Below, piece by piece: positions 34,901-44,955 of a stretch of DNA of 64,000 bases. Both the position numbers and the translations under genes were made by a program. Position 1 is the stretch's first letter; every line of letters begins with the position of its first letter. This DNA comes from Hydrangea macrophylla (lineage: Eukaryota; Streptophyta; Magnoliopsida; Cornales; Hydrangeaceae), in NCBI GenBank assembly GCA_033977485.1, contig CM066993.1, forward strand, positions 33,334,501-33,398,500. The letters are read 5' to 3'. Under the pieces are notes generated by a model. That model saw only the letters and a list, made by a program, of their open reading frames with translations, had not been told where the DNA came from and searched no databases.

Positions 34901-36074
34901 TGGAGAAAATAGAAGAAGAAGACTACTTCTTCTCTTTTTCTCTCTATATTTCTCTAGAGTTTCTTCCTAAGCTCTCTCTAAGCTTCCATGTCTCTCCCCT
35001 AAATGAAAGTAAATTGCTTCTTTTATAGTAAAATGAGGGATGGTAAATGGGGTTTTAAGAAGTATAAAAAGGTCTCCCATTGGTCCAAAATAAGCTGGGA
35101 ACTAAAACTATGTCGTTTTGATTTCTAATTAATCAAATTGGACCCCAATCAAATTTACAAAAATGGACTGTTCTGGGGGAGAGTGCCACAGTGGCACTGG
35201 GCCTGTGCCGCGGCGGCAGTGGGCTAGTGCCGCGGTGGCACTGCTCCTCCTTCGTCCAGATAATGCTGTTTACCCAGAGGTTCCGGAATTCGCGAAAAGG
35301 CCCTATTTCGTCCGAAATTCACAGAAAATGCATACGAACTCCAAATTGAGATTGTGATATACCGTTGAAAAGGTAATGGAGTCTATTTTACATAAAAAAT
35401 AATTCGGGGATAGGTCGCTTTGAAAAGTTTTGCGTCATTTGCGATAAAAGCCGATTTGATCGCCTTTTTCGCCTTCGAAAATTCACAATAAACTCGTTTT
35501 AAATCGAAAAATTATGTGCAATATACCATTTGAAAGCTAGTGACCTCTAGTATCCATGAAAAAAGCTCAAAAATTGTTACGGTACTCTGGTTTCAAAGTC
35601 AAATTTCGGTCAAACTGGTCAAACCTGGGATTCCCAAGAAGTTCTGGAAACCTTTGGGAGCTCCCAGGAGCTGACGTTTTCATTCGATTTTCTTTTAAAA
35701 CTCATGTTAATACTTTCCACATGATCTAGAATGATCCCAGCAAATTTGGATGATTTTGGTCAAACTTGGTCAAACTGCTCAACAGGGACTTTCCGGGAAC
35801 TTTCGGGACTTTCGGGGGTCTCTGGGAGCTGACGATTTCATCTGATTTTACTTAAAAAACTCTTTTTCTTACTTTTCTTATGACATAGCATGTTTCCAGA
35901 ACTTTCGATCCAAATCTGGGAGTTTTTGGGCTTTTAGGGGTATTTTGGTCATTCTGAGCATTTTGAGAGATAGAACTAACTTCCAGGAGTCCTTTTTGAG
36001 TCTTTTTCGATCATTGTGAACCACCAAGCTATGGGTCTCCTAAATCTGATAGCCGACAAAATGGGGTGTCTACA
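31918..36074 (-). repeat. Minus-strand Tat element 5' LTR (4157 bp)
   Basis: Bounded by TGTGAACA at 31918 and GTGTCTACA at 36074 (TGTAGACACCCC...TGTTCACA on the minus strand). The start TGTAGACACCCCATTTTG is typical of Tat/Ogre LTRs. It contains two diverged copies of an internal block (about 32690-33560 and 33650-34560), seen from repeated phrases such as TTAGGAAGACTTTCCAAGTG at 33311 and 34227. A TATA box lies at 35021-35027 and a GC-rich block at 35183-35245. Confidence 0.85.
35021..35027 (-). promoter_or_regulatory. Putative TATA box, Tat 5' LTR
   Basis: Minus-strand TATAAAA about 1.05 kb from the U3 end, matching the TATAAA at 366 in the inverted LTR. Confidence 0.5.
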
Positions 36075-37534
36075 CTCATTAGCCTCACCTAACCCTCTTA
36101 TGACTCGACCATATATATTACCTCCATGATCGAACCCGAACCCATGGTTATTCTCCCGGAGGAATTTGGGAATTGCTTTCTAAGTGATGATGATGAGTAC
36201 TAAGTGGATGAAGACCTCAAAGTTGAGTATCTCTTCTACTTGAAAGAGTTAGACCTTGTCTTAGGAGAAGTAAAATGGTGGGATGGGCAGCCTTCTAATG
36301 TTTCTATATGGGATGGTATTGAGATTAACGAAGGAGTTTCGGAATGCATATGGGGGGAAGGAGATGTTCAACATTTGACTAGGGTAGGCAGGCAGTTTAA
36401 ACCACCATAACTAGAGGGAGATCATCCAGGAAAAGAAATAGACAATAGGAAGGGAAAGGCAATAAGTATACCACAAGGGGAGGATGAAGTACTTAAGCAG
36501 CTTAAGAAGACACATGCTAATATATCCATTTGGACCTTGCTTATGGCTTCCACAAACCATAGGCAGTCAATCCTTGAAGCTTTAAACCGTCTTGATGTGC
36601 CTATTGATACTACTCCCAAACAGTTGGTAGCCTTGATTAAGCCCATGGTGGTGACCCCGATCATATCCTTCACTGATAAGGACCTTCCTCCCGAGGGACC
36701 TTGTCACAATAGGCCACTCCACATTACTATCCATACTTTGGGAATGAGGGTTCTGTTAGTTTTGGTGGAGAATGTTCTGCGCTCAATGTCTGTCCTTTGC
36801 AAACCCTACAAGCTTTGGGAATTTTGATGAGGATGCTGCGAGTCTCAAACCAATCTATCCATGCTTATGATAATACTCAGAGAAAGGTAGTTAGGGTATT
36901 GAATTTACAAATTCTTGTTGGGCCTACAAGTGGGAATGTAGAGTTCCAAGTAATCGACATATGGGCGTCCTTTAATCTATTACTAGGAAGACCATGATTT
37001 TATGATATGTGGGTTGTGCCCACAACCCTCTACCAAAAGATCAAGATGGTTATGGAGAATCAGATAGTAGTTCTGTTTGGGGATTCTAAGATCCGTACTA
37101 CTCAAGATGGAGTTATTTTAGAGATATAGTTGCTTGAGCAAGATCCTGCTCTCGATGGGTTTAAGCTCAATAAAATTAATGCTTTGGGAACGGAAGAGCC
37201 GTTGGGAGAGGAGCAGTGGTACAAGGTTATAGAAGAGGGACAAGTTGAAAAGACCGTTCAAATAGACTGGGCTGAGAATATGGACCAAGGATCTATGAAA
37301 CTGTTGCTAGGGGATAGACCTAGGGATGAGGAAGACATGGACCAAGAGGTGATGGCACTGCAAGAAGATAAGACTGATATCTCCAAATTCATCATGGAAG
37401 CTAAGGGAGGACTCAAGAATTGGAAGTATGAGGAAGCATCGCTCCCAAAAGATGGCTTTTATAAGTTTTTTGAGTATGTAATCGGATCGACACCTGTTAG
37501 TGGACTGGAGGTTGTTTTTCATTCAGTTTTTTAG
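36075..37534 (+). pseudogene. pol: Plus-strand Tat element: gag/pol linker and protease remnant
   Basis: Open pieces at 36204-36410, 36537-36997 and 37130-37534 resemble the region before RT in Tat/Ogre polyproteins. The most telling is 36537-36827 with KQLVALI...ISFTDKDLPPEGPCHNRPLHI, followed by the protease. The protease active site reads LVEN instead of the usual LVDNG, and one base is missing right after it, so the rest continues in another frame (36797-36997, LQTLQALGILMRM... and WASFNLLLGRP). The protease is thus dead twice over. The left end is cut by the minus-strand Tat LTR at 36074. This belongs to the oldest layer of the nest. Confidence 0.75.
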
Positions 37535-37617
37535 TCGGTCACTAGGGTAAGAAGGCTAACGAGTCTGGTATCAAGTATGTTATCGAGTCTATTAAAAATT
37601 TCCCAACTATTAATAAA

Positions 37618-38860
37618 ATGAACTCCGATTCGGCTTTCTTCGACATGTCTAATTCTGAATGCATAGATCCTAAAGAAAATGATGAAATTACCACTGATTT
37701 AAAAAGGTTAATTGAAAAAGATGAAAATGGATCAGTTCAAAAAGTAGTGGAAGATACTTTGTCAATAAATCTAAGAACTGAGAAGGATCCCCAAGAGGTG
37801 CAAATTGGTTCAACACTTAATCAATGTGAAAGTCAAAAATTATCTACTTTATTTAAAGAATTTAAAGACGTTTTTTCTTGATCTTATGAGGGCATGCCTG
37901 GAATCAACCCTAAAATTGTCCAACACAAAATCCCACTTTTTCCTGAATCCAAACCTATAAAGCAAATATTGAGGCAAATGAGGCCTGAGCTGGTGCTCAA
38001 AATTAAAGAAGAGGTTGAAAAGCAATTACAAGCCGAATTCCTGATGGTAACTAAGTATCCAAAGTGGGTGGCTAATATCATCCCTGTACTTAAGAAATGG
38101 AAGAGTGCGGGTGTAAGTAGACTTTTGGGATCTTAAAAAAGCTAGTCCTAAGGATGACTTCCCACTTTCCCACATTTATATTCTAGTTGATAATATCGTA
38201 GGGCATGCACTATTATCATTCATGGATGGGTTTTCGAGGTACAATCAGATACTTATGGCACCAGAAGATAGAGAAAAGACTACCTTCATCACACATTGGG
38301 GTATGTTTGGTTATAGGGTGATGCCATTCGGGTTAAAGAATGATGGGGCCACGTATCAGAGGGCTGCTACTACTCTGTTGCATGACATGATCCACAAGGA
38401 GGTAGAAGTGTATGTAGATGATATGATAGTAAAATCAAAGGAAAGAGAAGACCATATAGGAATATTGAGGAAGTTCTTTGAAAGATTAAGGGAGTTTAAG
38501 ATGAGGTTAAATCCAAAGAAATGTGCACTTGGGGTGACCGCATGGAAGCTATTAGGATCTTTAATCACCAAAAGAGGCATAGAGGTAGACTCTGTCAAGG
38601 TCAAAGCGATCCTACAGATGAAACCACCTAGGTCAGAGAAGGAAGTAAGAAGTTTCCTGGGGAAGATCCAATTCATAAGTTGCTTCATTTCAAAATTGAC
38701 CACAACCTATGAGCCACTGTTTACACTATTGAAAGAGGATAAATTTGAGTGGAGTGAACCTTGCCAAAAGCCTTTAAGAAAATCCAAACCTACTTGCAGA
38801 ACCCGCCCATTTTGTCACCGCTTGTTGAAGGCAAACCCTTTCTTTTATACCTGTTATTAA
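37618..38860 (+). pseudogene. pol: Plus-strand Tat reverse transcriptase remnant
   Basis: 37618-37881 ends in SQKLSTLFKEFKDVFS, the usual lead-in to gypsy RT. 37894-38136 has QHKIPLFPESKPIKQ and ELVLKIKEEVEKQL...KYPKWVANIIPVLKK. After a frame change 38222-38860 carries DGFSRYNQILMAPEDREKTTF, YRVMPFGLKNDGATYQR and the catalytic VYVDDMIVKSK with both Asp residues, then the thumb (FERLREFKMRLNPKKCALGV). The tail frameshifts into RNase H near 38790. RT copies element RNA into cDNA. The frame breaks show that this copy is inactive although the YVDD core survives. Confidence 0.88.
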
Positions 38861-39717
38861 CTGAGGATGCCATGAGATGTATGCTAGCTGAAGAGGATGA
38901 TGAGGGTCATGTGGAGAAACCATATACTATCTGAGTAAGAGGATGGTTGGGTATGAGATCAAATATACACCATTGGAGAAAACCTCTTGGGCCTTCGTTT
39001 GGGCTTCCCTCCTACTTAGGCACTATATGCTATCTTTTTCTGTGTTGATTATAGCCTGGATGAACCCATTAAAGTACCTATTTGAGAAATCTGCACTGAT
39101 AGGAAGGATAGCCCATTGGACGTTGATGCTTGCAAAGTTTGATTTGAAATACGTCATAAGGAAATCCGTCAAAAGAAGGGCACTTGCAGAATTCCTAGCT
39201 GACCAGGCAATAGATGGGGATGATGCTAAGGAATTCTCATTCCCCGATGAGGATCTTATGGCTATCAGTCAAGACATGTGGAAGGTTTATTTCGACAGAA
39301 CCGCTAATCAGAAGGGATACGGAGTTGGGATATTGCTAGTATCTCCAAATGGTGCCCACGCACCGTTTGATGTTAAGCTAAACTTTACTGTCACCAATAA
39401 TGTTAGTGAATATGAGGCTTGCACGATTGGACTGGAAAATGGCCTTAGGACTAGGGGCAAATAATGTAGAAGTATTTGGGAATTCCAATTTGATAATTTC
39501 ACAAGTAAGAGGAGATTGGAAGGTAAAGGAGGAGAAGCTGAAGCCTTACCATGAACACCTAGAGAGTCTATATGCAAAGTTTGAGGAAATCACATTCTTC
39601 TACCTACCCCGAGATGAGAACCAATTCGTGGATACGTTAGCCACCCTTGCCTCGATGATTGAGATACCTGTCAGAATAACTATGAATCACATTCCAATTG
39701 TGTTGTTGCTAACCTAG
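38861..39717 (+). pseudogene. pol: Plus-strand Tat dual RNase H remnant
   Basis: The first RNase H is degraded (38861-39230; fragments such as MNPLKYLFEKSALIGRIAHWTLMLAKFD and RALAEFLADQAI). It is followed by a second, archaeal-type RNase H: MWKVYFDRTANQKGYGVGILL, NNVSEYEACTIGLE, then in another frame VEVFGNSNLIISQV and VDTLATLASM. Possession of this extra RNase H is diagnostic of the Tat lineage. One of its catalytic positions appears changed (GNSN where GDSN is usual). A frameshift lies near 39450. Confidence 0.82.
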
Positions 39718-39845
39718 AGGATGAAGAGGAATTACCTTGGTATAGTGATAGTCATAAGTGAGCAAGGATACTCTAAAGGAGCCACGGAGAAAGATAAGAG
39801 AGCAATAAGGAGGTTGTCGGCTCAATCTGTTGTGCTTAGATAGCC

Positions 39846-40924
39846 GTAAAGCCAAAAAGATGATGGAAGAAATTCACGACGGGGTATGTGGCCCTCATAT
39901 GAATGGACATATGCTAGCAAAGAGATAGTAAGGCAAGGATACTACTGGTCCACCATGGAGCATGATTGCTGTAAGTACGTAAGGAAATGTCACCGTTGTC
40001 AGATCCATGTGAATCTTATGCACACTACACCGTCATAACTTTATAGTATCACTATGCCTTGGCCATTTTCTATATAGGGGATAGATATAATTGGAGATGT
40101 GGTACCGAAGTCGTCAAATGGAAATAGATATATCGTAGTCGCCATCGATTATTTCATAAAGTGGGTAGAAGCAACATCATACACCAAATTAGAGGCAAAA
40201 GACGTAGTTAGATTTATTAAGCACAACATCATCTGTAGGTATTGGGCTCCTCATGAGATTATATCTGATAATGGGTCACATTTTAAAGCTAAAGTACTAG
40301 CACTATTAGAAGAATATAAGATTACCCACCATGAGTCGTCACCCTATAGGCCATAGACCAATGGGGCAATGGAAGCTGTAAATAAGAATATGAAGACAAT
40401 ATTCTAGAAAATGGAAGATACGTATAAGGACTGGCATGAGAAGTTACCATTTGCCCTATGGGGGTTATAGGACATCTGTGAGGACATCTACCGGAGCTAC
40501 ACCGTACTCATTAGTGTATGGGATGGAGTATGTGTTGTTAATAGAACTCAAAATACCATCTTTAAGGGTGATGGCCGAATGTGAGGTAAAGGAATCTCAA
40601 TGGTTGAGAGAGAGGTATGAAGAGCTAGCATTGATATATGAGAAGAGATTAGAAGCACTGAACCATGTTCGAGAATACCAACAGAGGATAGCTAGAGCTT
40701 ACAACAAGAAGGTTAGCCTAAGGACGATTGCTAACAGTGACCTACTCTTGAAAGAATTGAGAGCACCAATTTTCGATCCAAGAGGGAAGTTTAAGCCCAA
40801 TTGGGTCGGACCCTACCTAGTGAAGACCATTATCAAAGGGGGAGCAGCCTACCTAATAGACCTAGACGACCTTGAATTCAAAGAACCCATTAATCTCGAT
40901 CGCCTCAAGAAATATTATGCTTAA
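39846..40924 (+). pseudogene. pol: Plus-strand Tat integrase remnant
   Basis: A zinc-binding region with several breaks (GPHMNGHMLA, then KYVRKCHRCQIH) leads to the core at 40099-40356: VVAIDYFIKWVEA, ISDNGSHF and, beyond a TAG, TNGAMEAVNKN, giving the D, D and E positions. A frameshift near 40450 leads to 40436-40924 with TGATPYSLVYGMEYVL, a long helical segment, GKFKPNWVGPYLVK and the end at TAA 40922. There is no chromodomain, as expected for Tat. The post-pol motif GAACTACG...GACCTGATTCCC follows within 60 bp. Confidence 0.88.
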
Positions 40925-41522
40925 CCCGCCCGTGCACGTCTCACCTGAACTACGTAAATGGACCTGATTCCCATTAGGCGATACATAGGTAGCCTGGAAA
41001 TAGGTTCGGTCCAAATCCTTAAGCCATTCCCATTCATTTATTACACTAGGGGCAAGCCCTTCCCAATCTTGTTTTTTCTTTATTTGTCCCTATACTAGGG
41101 ACAACCCCTACTTTGAAGCCAATCCCTTATTTCAAAAGGGCTAGCTCCGCTCTTGAACCAAACATTAATGTAAATTTTAAGGAAAAGATTCAGGCATGTC
41201 TTCAAAAGACTAAAATAAGACAATTTTGAATAGTTAATTCGAGCATGATAAAAATGGCATAATAAAGAATAAGTGAAAAGTCAAAAGTAGATTGAATCAG
41301 GAGAATTCTCAAGACTAAGTTTATTGATTAAAGTTTTATTCCACTACCGTAAAAGCAAGAAAAAAATAAGAAGGGAAACTATGCTATCCTAAAATCTAGT
41401 CTTAAAAATGGAGTTGGAGTTTTCTTCATTCCCTTGGTTGCTTTCTGTTTTGTCGCTTATCGTTCTATATAGCATTGATTACATCTCTTGATGAGGAGAG
41501 AGAGAGGACCCCTTGTGATGTT
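40925..41522 (+). other. Tat post-pol region
   Basis: It starts with one copy of the motif that is tandemly amplified at 5141-5545 (here on the plus strand, 40950-41000). It continues with two copies of an ACTAGGGRCAA-CCC block (41045 and 41095) and AT-rich sequence. No coding potential. Confidence 0.6.
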
Positions 41523-42374
41523 TTATGAATTGGCACGATGCCTAATGTTTCTTGAAGTGGGAAATATCTGAAGCTTTGTGAGCAATCTTCTTGGGGATCC
41601 CGAGGGGATGAATAGGAACTTCTTGAAGGTGATTAAATTGGCAAAGAATCTGACTAGGAAGATAAAAGGACCACATTTGAAGACCTTGAATGCAAACACC
41701 CTAGATTGAGCTTGTAATGAAAGTCGAAGTCTTAATCTTCCACCATTCGATATTCCATTGAATATCCTTGTATGTGAGGCCATGAAACCAAATAGTCTAA
41801 TCCCACAGGGATTCATAGAGGCGGACAACATCCCGAGTATGACAGAGGGTAGAATAGAGGGATAAATGCTTGGGAGTACTCATAAGCTTAGTCCTTTCAA
41901 GAAACCATACCTGTAGCAAGATCATGAACCCAGGGAAGTTTTTTACAAAACCTACAGAAGCTTTATCCTATTCGGTTATAGTTTTAGCTAAGTAGATCAT
42001 CATTGGGTTTTTTCCCTTACTTACCTCTGAAGCAACATCAGTTTTACATCTGCCGTGGTAGTACCATCATTGAAGAAAAAGTGGGCAATCATACACAAAG
42101 CAAGAACAGCTCGCTTGTGTTCACGAGCAATGGTGGGGTCATCTAAGGAAAAGAGCTTGATGAGAGGGAATAATAGACAACTCTCTAAGATGAGATAATC
42201 ACATTCAAGAATAGATAGCCCACTCAAGTTAGACAAGAGAGGAGAATACGTAGAATGATAAGGAGGAAGCACGAGTTCAAACTCATAATCATAGCCTAGC
42301 ATAACGGATAACTCCTCATAATTAAAGCGGAACACATGATATTTGGGATCCCAACAAGAGATCGCAGCCTCCAT
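41523..42374 (-). pseudogene. Antisense extra ORF, PMD/DUF7745-like N-terminal type
   Basis: The minus frame 42374-42021 begins MEAAISCWDPKYHVFRFNY and continues with EELSVMLGY, a Pro-rich turn, FPLIKLF and REHKRAVLALCMIAHFFF. The pattern WDP-x-x-H-x-F-x-F-x-x-E-L-x-x-x-L resembles the N-terminal part of plant mobile domain / DUF7745-type proteins often carried by Tat/Ogre elements (from memory). After several breaks a second piece (about 41830-41560) reads RDVVRLYESLWD, then IQWNIEWWKIKTSTF, which fits the later part of such proteins. It is antisense to the Tat pol upstream. No intact frame remains. Confidence 0.5.
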
Positions 42375-42385
42375 AAAGTTTCATT

Positions 42386-42516
42386 GAGGTCTCAATTGAT
42401 GAAGAGAGAAAAAGCTATCCAAACCGTAGGGTTGCAAGTAAATGCGATCAAGAGGTCTCAGTTGATGAAGAGATAATAAGCTATCCAAACAGTAAGGTTG
42501 CAAGTAAACGTGAACA
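42386..42516. repeat. 66-bp tandem duplication
   Basis: GAGGTCTCARTTGATGAAGAGA recurs at 42386 and 42452, a 66-bp step (22 codons), just upstream of the antisense ORF start. On the minus strand it would encode a 22-residue repeat including YLQPYCLDSLLSLHQLRP. Two copies only. Confidence 0.85.
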
Positions 42517-43799
42517 AGACTGCAGAATGCATCCATCCATTGGAAGATGGCATGAACCATGATGTTCGCCATTGAAAGGAGTTTCTAGAATATGAATGAA
42601 AATAGGGGAGTTTCTAGGGCTTATATAGAGTATCAATTCAAACTTGGGAAGGTTTGGGAGTCCAAAGTCAGAAAGAAGTCCAAAATTGCCAAAAATCGTC
42701 AAAAGTCATAAAACTATCCGAGAGCCATGGTGGCACTAATGTGACTACTGTGTGGCACTCTTGAGTGCTGCATGGGCTCTCTGAGTGCAGCATGACACCC
42801 TTAAGTCCCACAATGGCCTCCTCTTTTCCCTTCCTTTGTGTATATGCATCCGTGTGCATTTTTGTTGGTTTTGGGCTTCCGTTTTGAGTCGGAACTAACG
42901 TTTTTGCTCGTTTAAAGCTTTGTTATGTGTTTAAAGAGTCTTGGTATGTGCTTTAAATCACTCATTTGTAGTCATAAAAGTGTCATAGAAGTCATGGAAA
43001 GTACTCCAAGGGAGCGGGTCACTCATACAATTCAAACAAGAAGTTCAAGTGAAAGTGTAAGGAAAGAAATCCATAAGCATAATTTAAGTAGTACAGTCAT
43101 CCATAATAGTGCAAGGAAAGTGAAAATAAAGCTTGGAGCTAGTTCTAAAGGCGTCTCTTGCCTGTATATGTCCTTCTCGACTGAACTCGTGGTGGTTATT
43201 CATTTTCCTCCTTGTCTTCTTCAATGAAGGCCTAGCAAGAAAAGGTAGAATGCCTGACCGGCTCTGACATAAATCTAGTAAGGGGTGGGTGGGTTGATGA
43301 TTCCCCTAATCGCATTTCCATCTCTGCTATGTGTCTCTGCCTGGATATTAATTGATTATGTTGAAAAGAAAGGAAACTGTTAATAAAAAAATAAAGGAAA
43401 AGTGAGGGTTAGAATGCATACATGAATTGTATTACTTGTCATGAGCGTAAAAGAATAAGACACACTAGTTTATAAAAATGCTTGACTCACCATATTCGTT
43501 TCTTTGATGTCAAACTTGGCAGAACAAGATGTTAGGGATCGCTTAGCCGACTGAAGCTGGTAAGAGAGAGATAGATATTAGAAAGTAGTTGTGAGACAAG
43601 GGGCAAGGCACAAAAAATTTACCTTATATTATAGCAGCCGAATCCATGACCTTAGGCTAGTGACTATGCTCCTATGTTCCTCAACGTAGGACGTTGGGAC
43701 AAAAACCATGTTAGAAGAGATGCGTCGAAAATCCAGAGGGATCACCTCTGGGACACCATAGGGAATCTCGTGATCATCCTCGTTTAGAACAGGAACCAT
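42517..43799. other. Tat 3' region without recognisable genes
   Basis: Mixed sequence between the two antisense ORF remnants. Near 42726-42830 are imperfect repeats of GTGGCACT/GAGTGC type that loosely recall the GC-rich block of the Tat LTRs. No ORF above about 100 codons and no terminal repeats are seen. Confidence 0.4.
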
Positions 43800-44749
43800 C
43801 TAGTCAATCATAGGAAGGTCAGAAGTAGAAAACCTTGAGGGTACTCCCTCATAAGAATACCCGGTCCCTTGAACTCTAGTACTAGAACTCCCCACTCCTC
43901 TGATAGAAGGCCCTCCCTGTAAACAAAGAAAATTTAGCAAGTTGAGCAAGAAAGTAAGAAAAGAGTTTAAGATAAATTTTTACCATGGTACGGCCAGTCA
44001 TAGGGAGATTAGACAAGAGATGAGAGACCCGGAAATCCTCGTAGCCTCTGCTTTCAACCACTAGTTGGGTAGCATCCATCCCTATAAGGGCCTCCTCAAG
44101 ATCGTCACCTCGAAGCTTATGAGTGTATAGCATGTTAGGAGGAGGGACATCTGGCACAACAAAGTTGTCTATAAGGCATGCTTGTCTTAAGACTTTCTCT
44201 CCCAGATATCAAGAAGCAGCATAAGGACCCATGAATAGGCTACGGTGTTTAGACAACTGGATCACCGATGTGTAGGGAGCCTTTGTAGTACGAGGAATCC
44301 TAGACCAAGGATCCCACGTCACCTTTTTCCCAATAAGACAAGTTCACAAGTCCTTGCATTTCTTGAGATCATGAGCTCCAACCTTCACACCCAATTTTTC
44401 CTTTACCCATCTGAGACCCTAGGGGAATAGACTAGCACTCAATTCCATAGGCTTAGGAGCTAGCTTTCTGAAGTACTCAAAGCTCCATAACTGTTAAGAA
44501 AGGAAAAACAAAACCATTAGAATACCAGAAAAGAAAAAGAAAATAAAGAATTAAGAAGGGATGAAAGGATAGATAGAATGATACCTCCCAAATTCTCCAA
44601 AAGCCTCCAACCGAGGGTGAGCCCATCTGAGAGATTTCCCCTATTTGCTTATAGAGAATTGCTAGGCTTGCCCTACCCCAATTGTATTCATGGATTCGGT
44701 TAACTTTAGCCAAGCTCCCTCAGATAGAAAGGTGAATGCGGTCCAATTT
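43800..44749 (-). pseudogene. Antisense plant-mobile-domain (PMD) ORF, C-terminal exons
   Basis: Continuing the frame from 62067-62233, the minus strand at 44749 reads LDRIHLSI (stop) GSLAKVNRIHEYNWGRASLAILYKQI...GGFWRIWE. A GT..AG intron of 94 bp follows (44584-44491), then LWSFEYFRKLAPKPM. The exon continues to 43984 with TSVIQLSKHRSLFMGPYAAS and EKVLRQACLIDNFVVPD, a second GT..AG intron (43983-43917, 67 bp) and a short last exon ending at TAG 43800. The YNWG..LA.LY.Q, LWSFE and VLRQ blocks follow the PMD pattern (PF10536 type). Several in-frame stops (near 44422, 44355, 44210) mark decay. PMD ORFs occur as antisense extra ORFs in Tat elements and in Mutator-like transposons. A broken host PMD gene is the alternative. 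Confidence 0.7.
44745..44749. repeat. Probable TSD (AATTT/GATTT), left copy, decayed chromovirus
   Basis: AATTT precedes TGTAATACC at 44750. GATTT follows the right end at 62067-62071. Four of five bases match, and the split PMD frame rejoins across this site. Confidence 0.75.
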
Positions 44750-44955
44750 TGTAATACCCTGAGTTATTTTTTTAAATAAATTATAGTGTTTTATTTGATA
44801 TTTTTATGCTCTTATTTGAATTATTAATAGGAGAATAACCAGCGTGAGTGCTTTATACTATAAAAAAATTTAATGTGGTTTAAAAAAAAAGAGAGAACAT
44901 GCAAGTGTGTGTGCAGTTATGTGTGAGTGTTGTAGTTATTAATATTTAGATATAT
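44750..44955 (+). repeat. Decayed chromovirus 5' LTR, first segment
   Basis: TGTAATACCCTGAGTTA matches the 3' LTR start at 59760 and stays homologous to the Copia insertion point TATAT (44951-44955). Confidence 0.9.
44951..44955. repeat. TSD TATAT, left copy (Copia)
   Basis: TATAT precedes TGTGGGAAAAAC at 44956. The second copy is at 52931-52935, after CCCAACA. Confidence 0.9.

Larger units (their letters stand above)
3801..36074 (-). mobile_element. Minus-strand Tat/Ogre-like element, gag-only remnant, split by Tekay elements
   Basis: Read on the minus strand, the element starts with a 4.16-kb LTR (36074 down to 31918). It continues with a PBS, a leader with a 51-bp tandem array, a gag zinc-knuckle remnant (7108-6594) and a non-coding 3' part with 102-bp, 63-bp and 46-bp arrays. 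The 22.6-kb Tekay insertion (8584-31209) interrupts the leader array. No protease, RT, RNase H or integrase remains in 3801-6593, so this is a non-autonomous copy. Its own 3' LTR is not in the window. The outer edge at 36074 (TGTAGACACC on the minus strand) abuts the pol region of a plus-strand Tat element, into which it apparently inserted. Confidence 0.7.
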
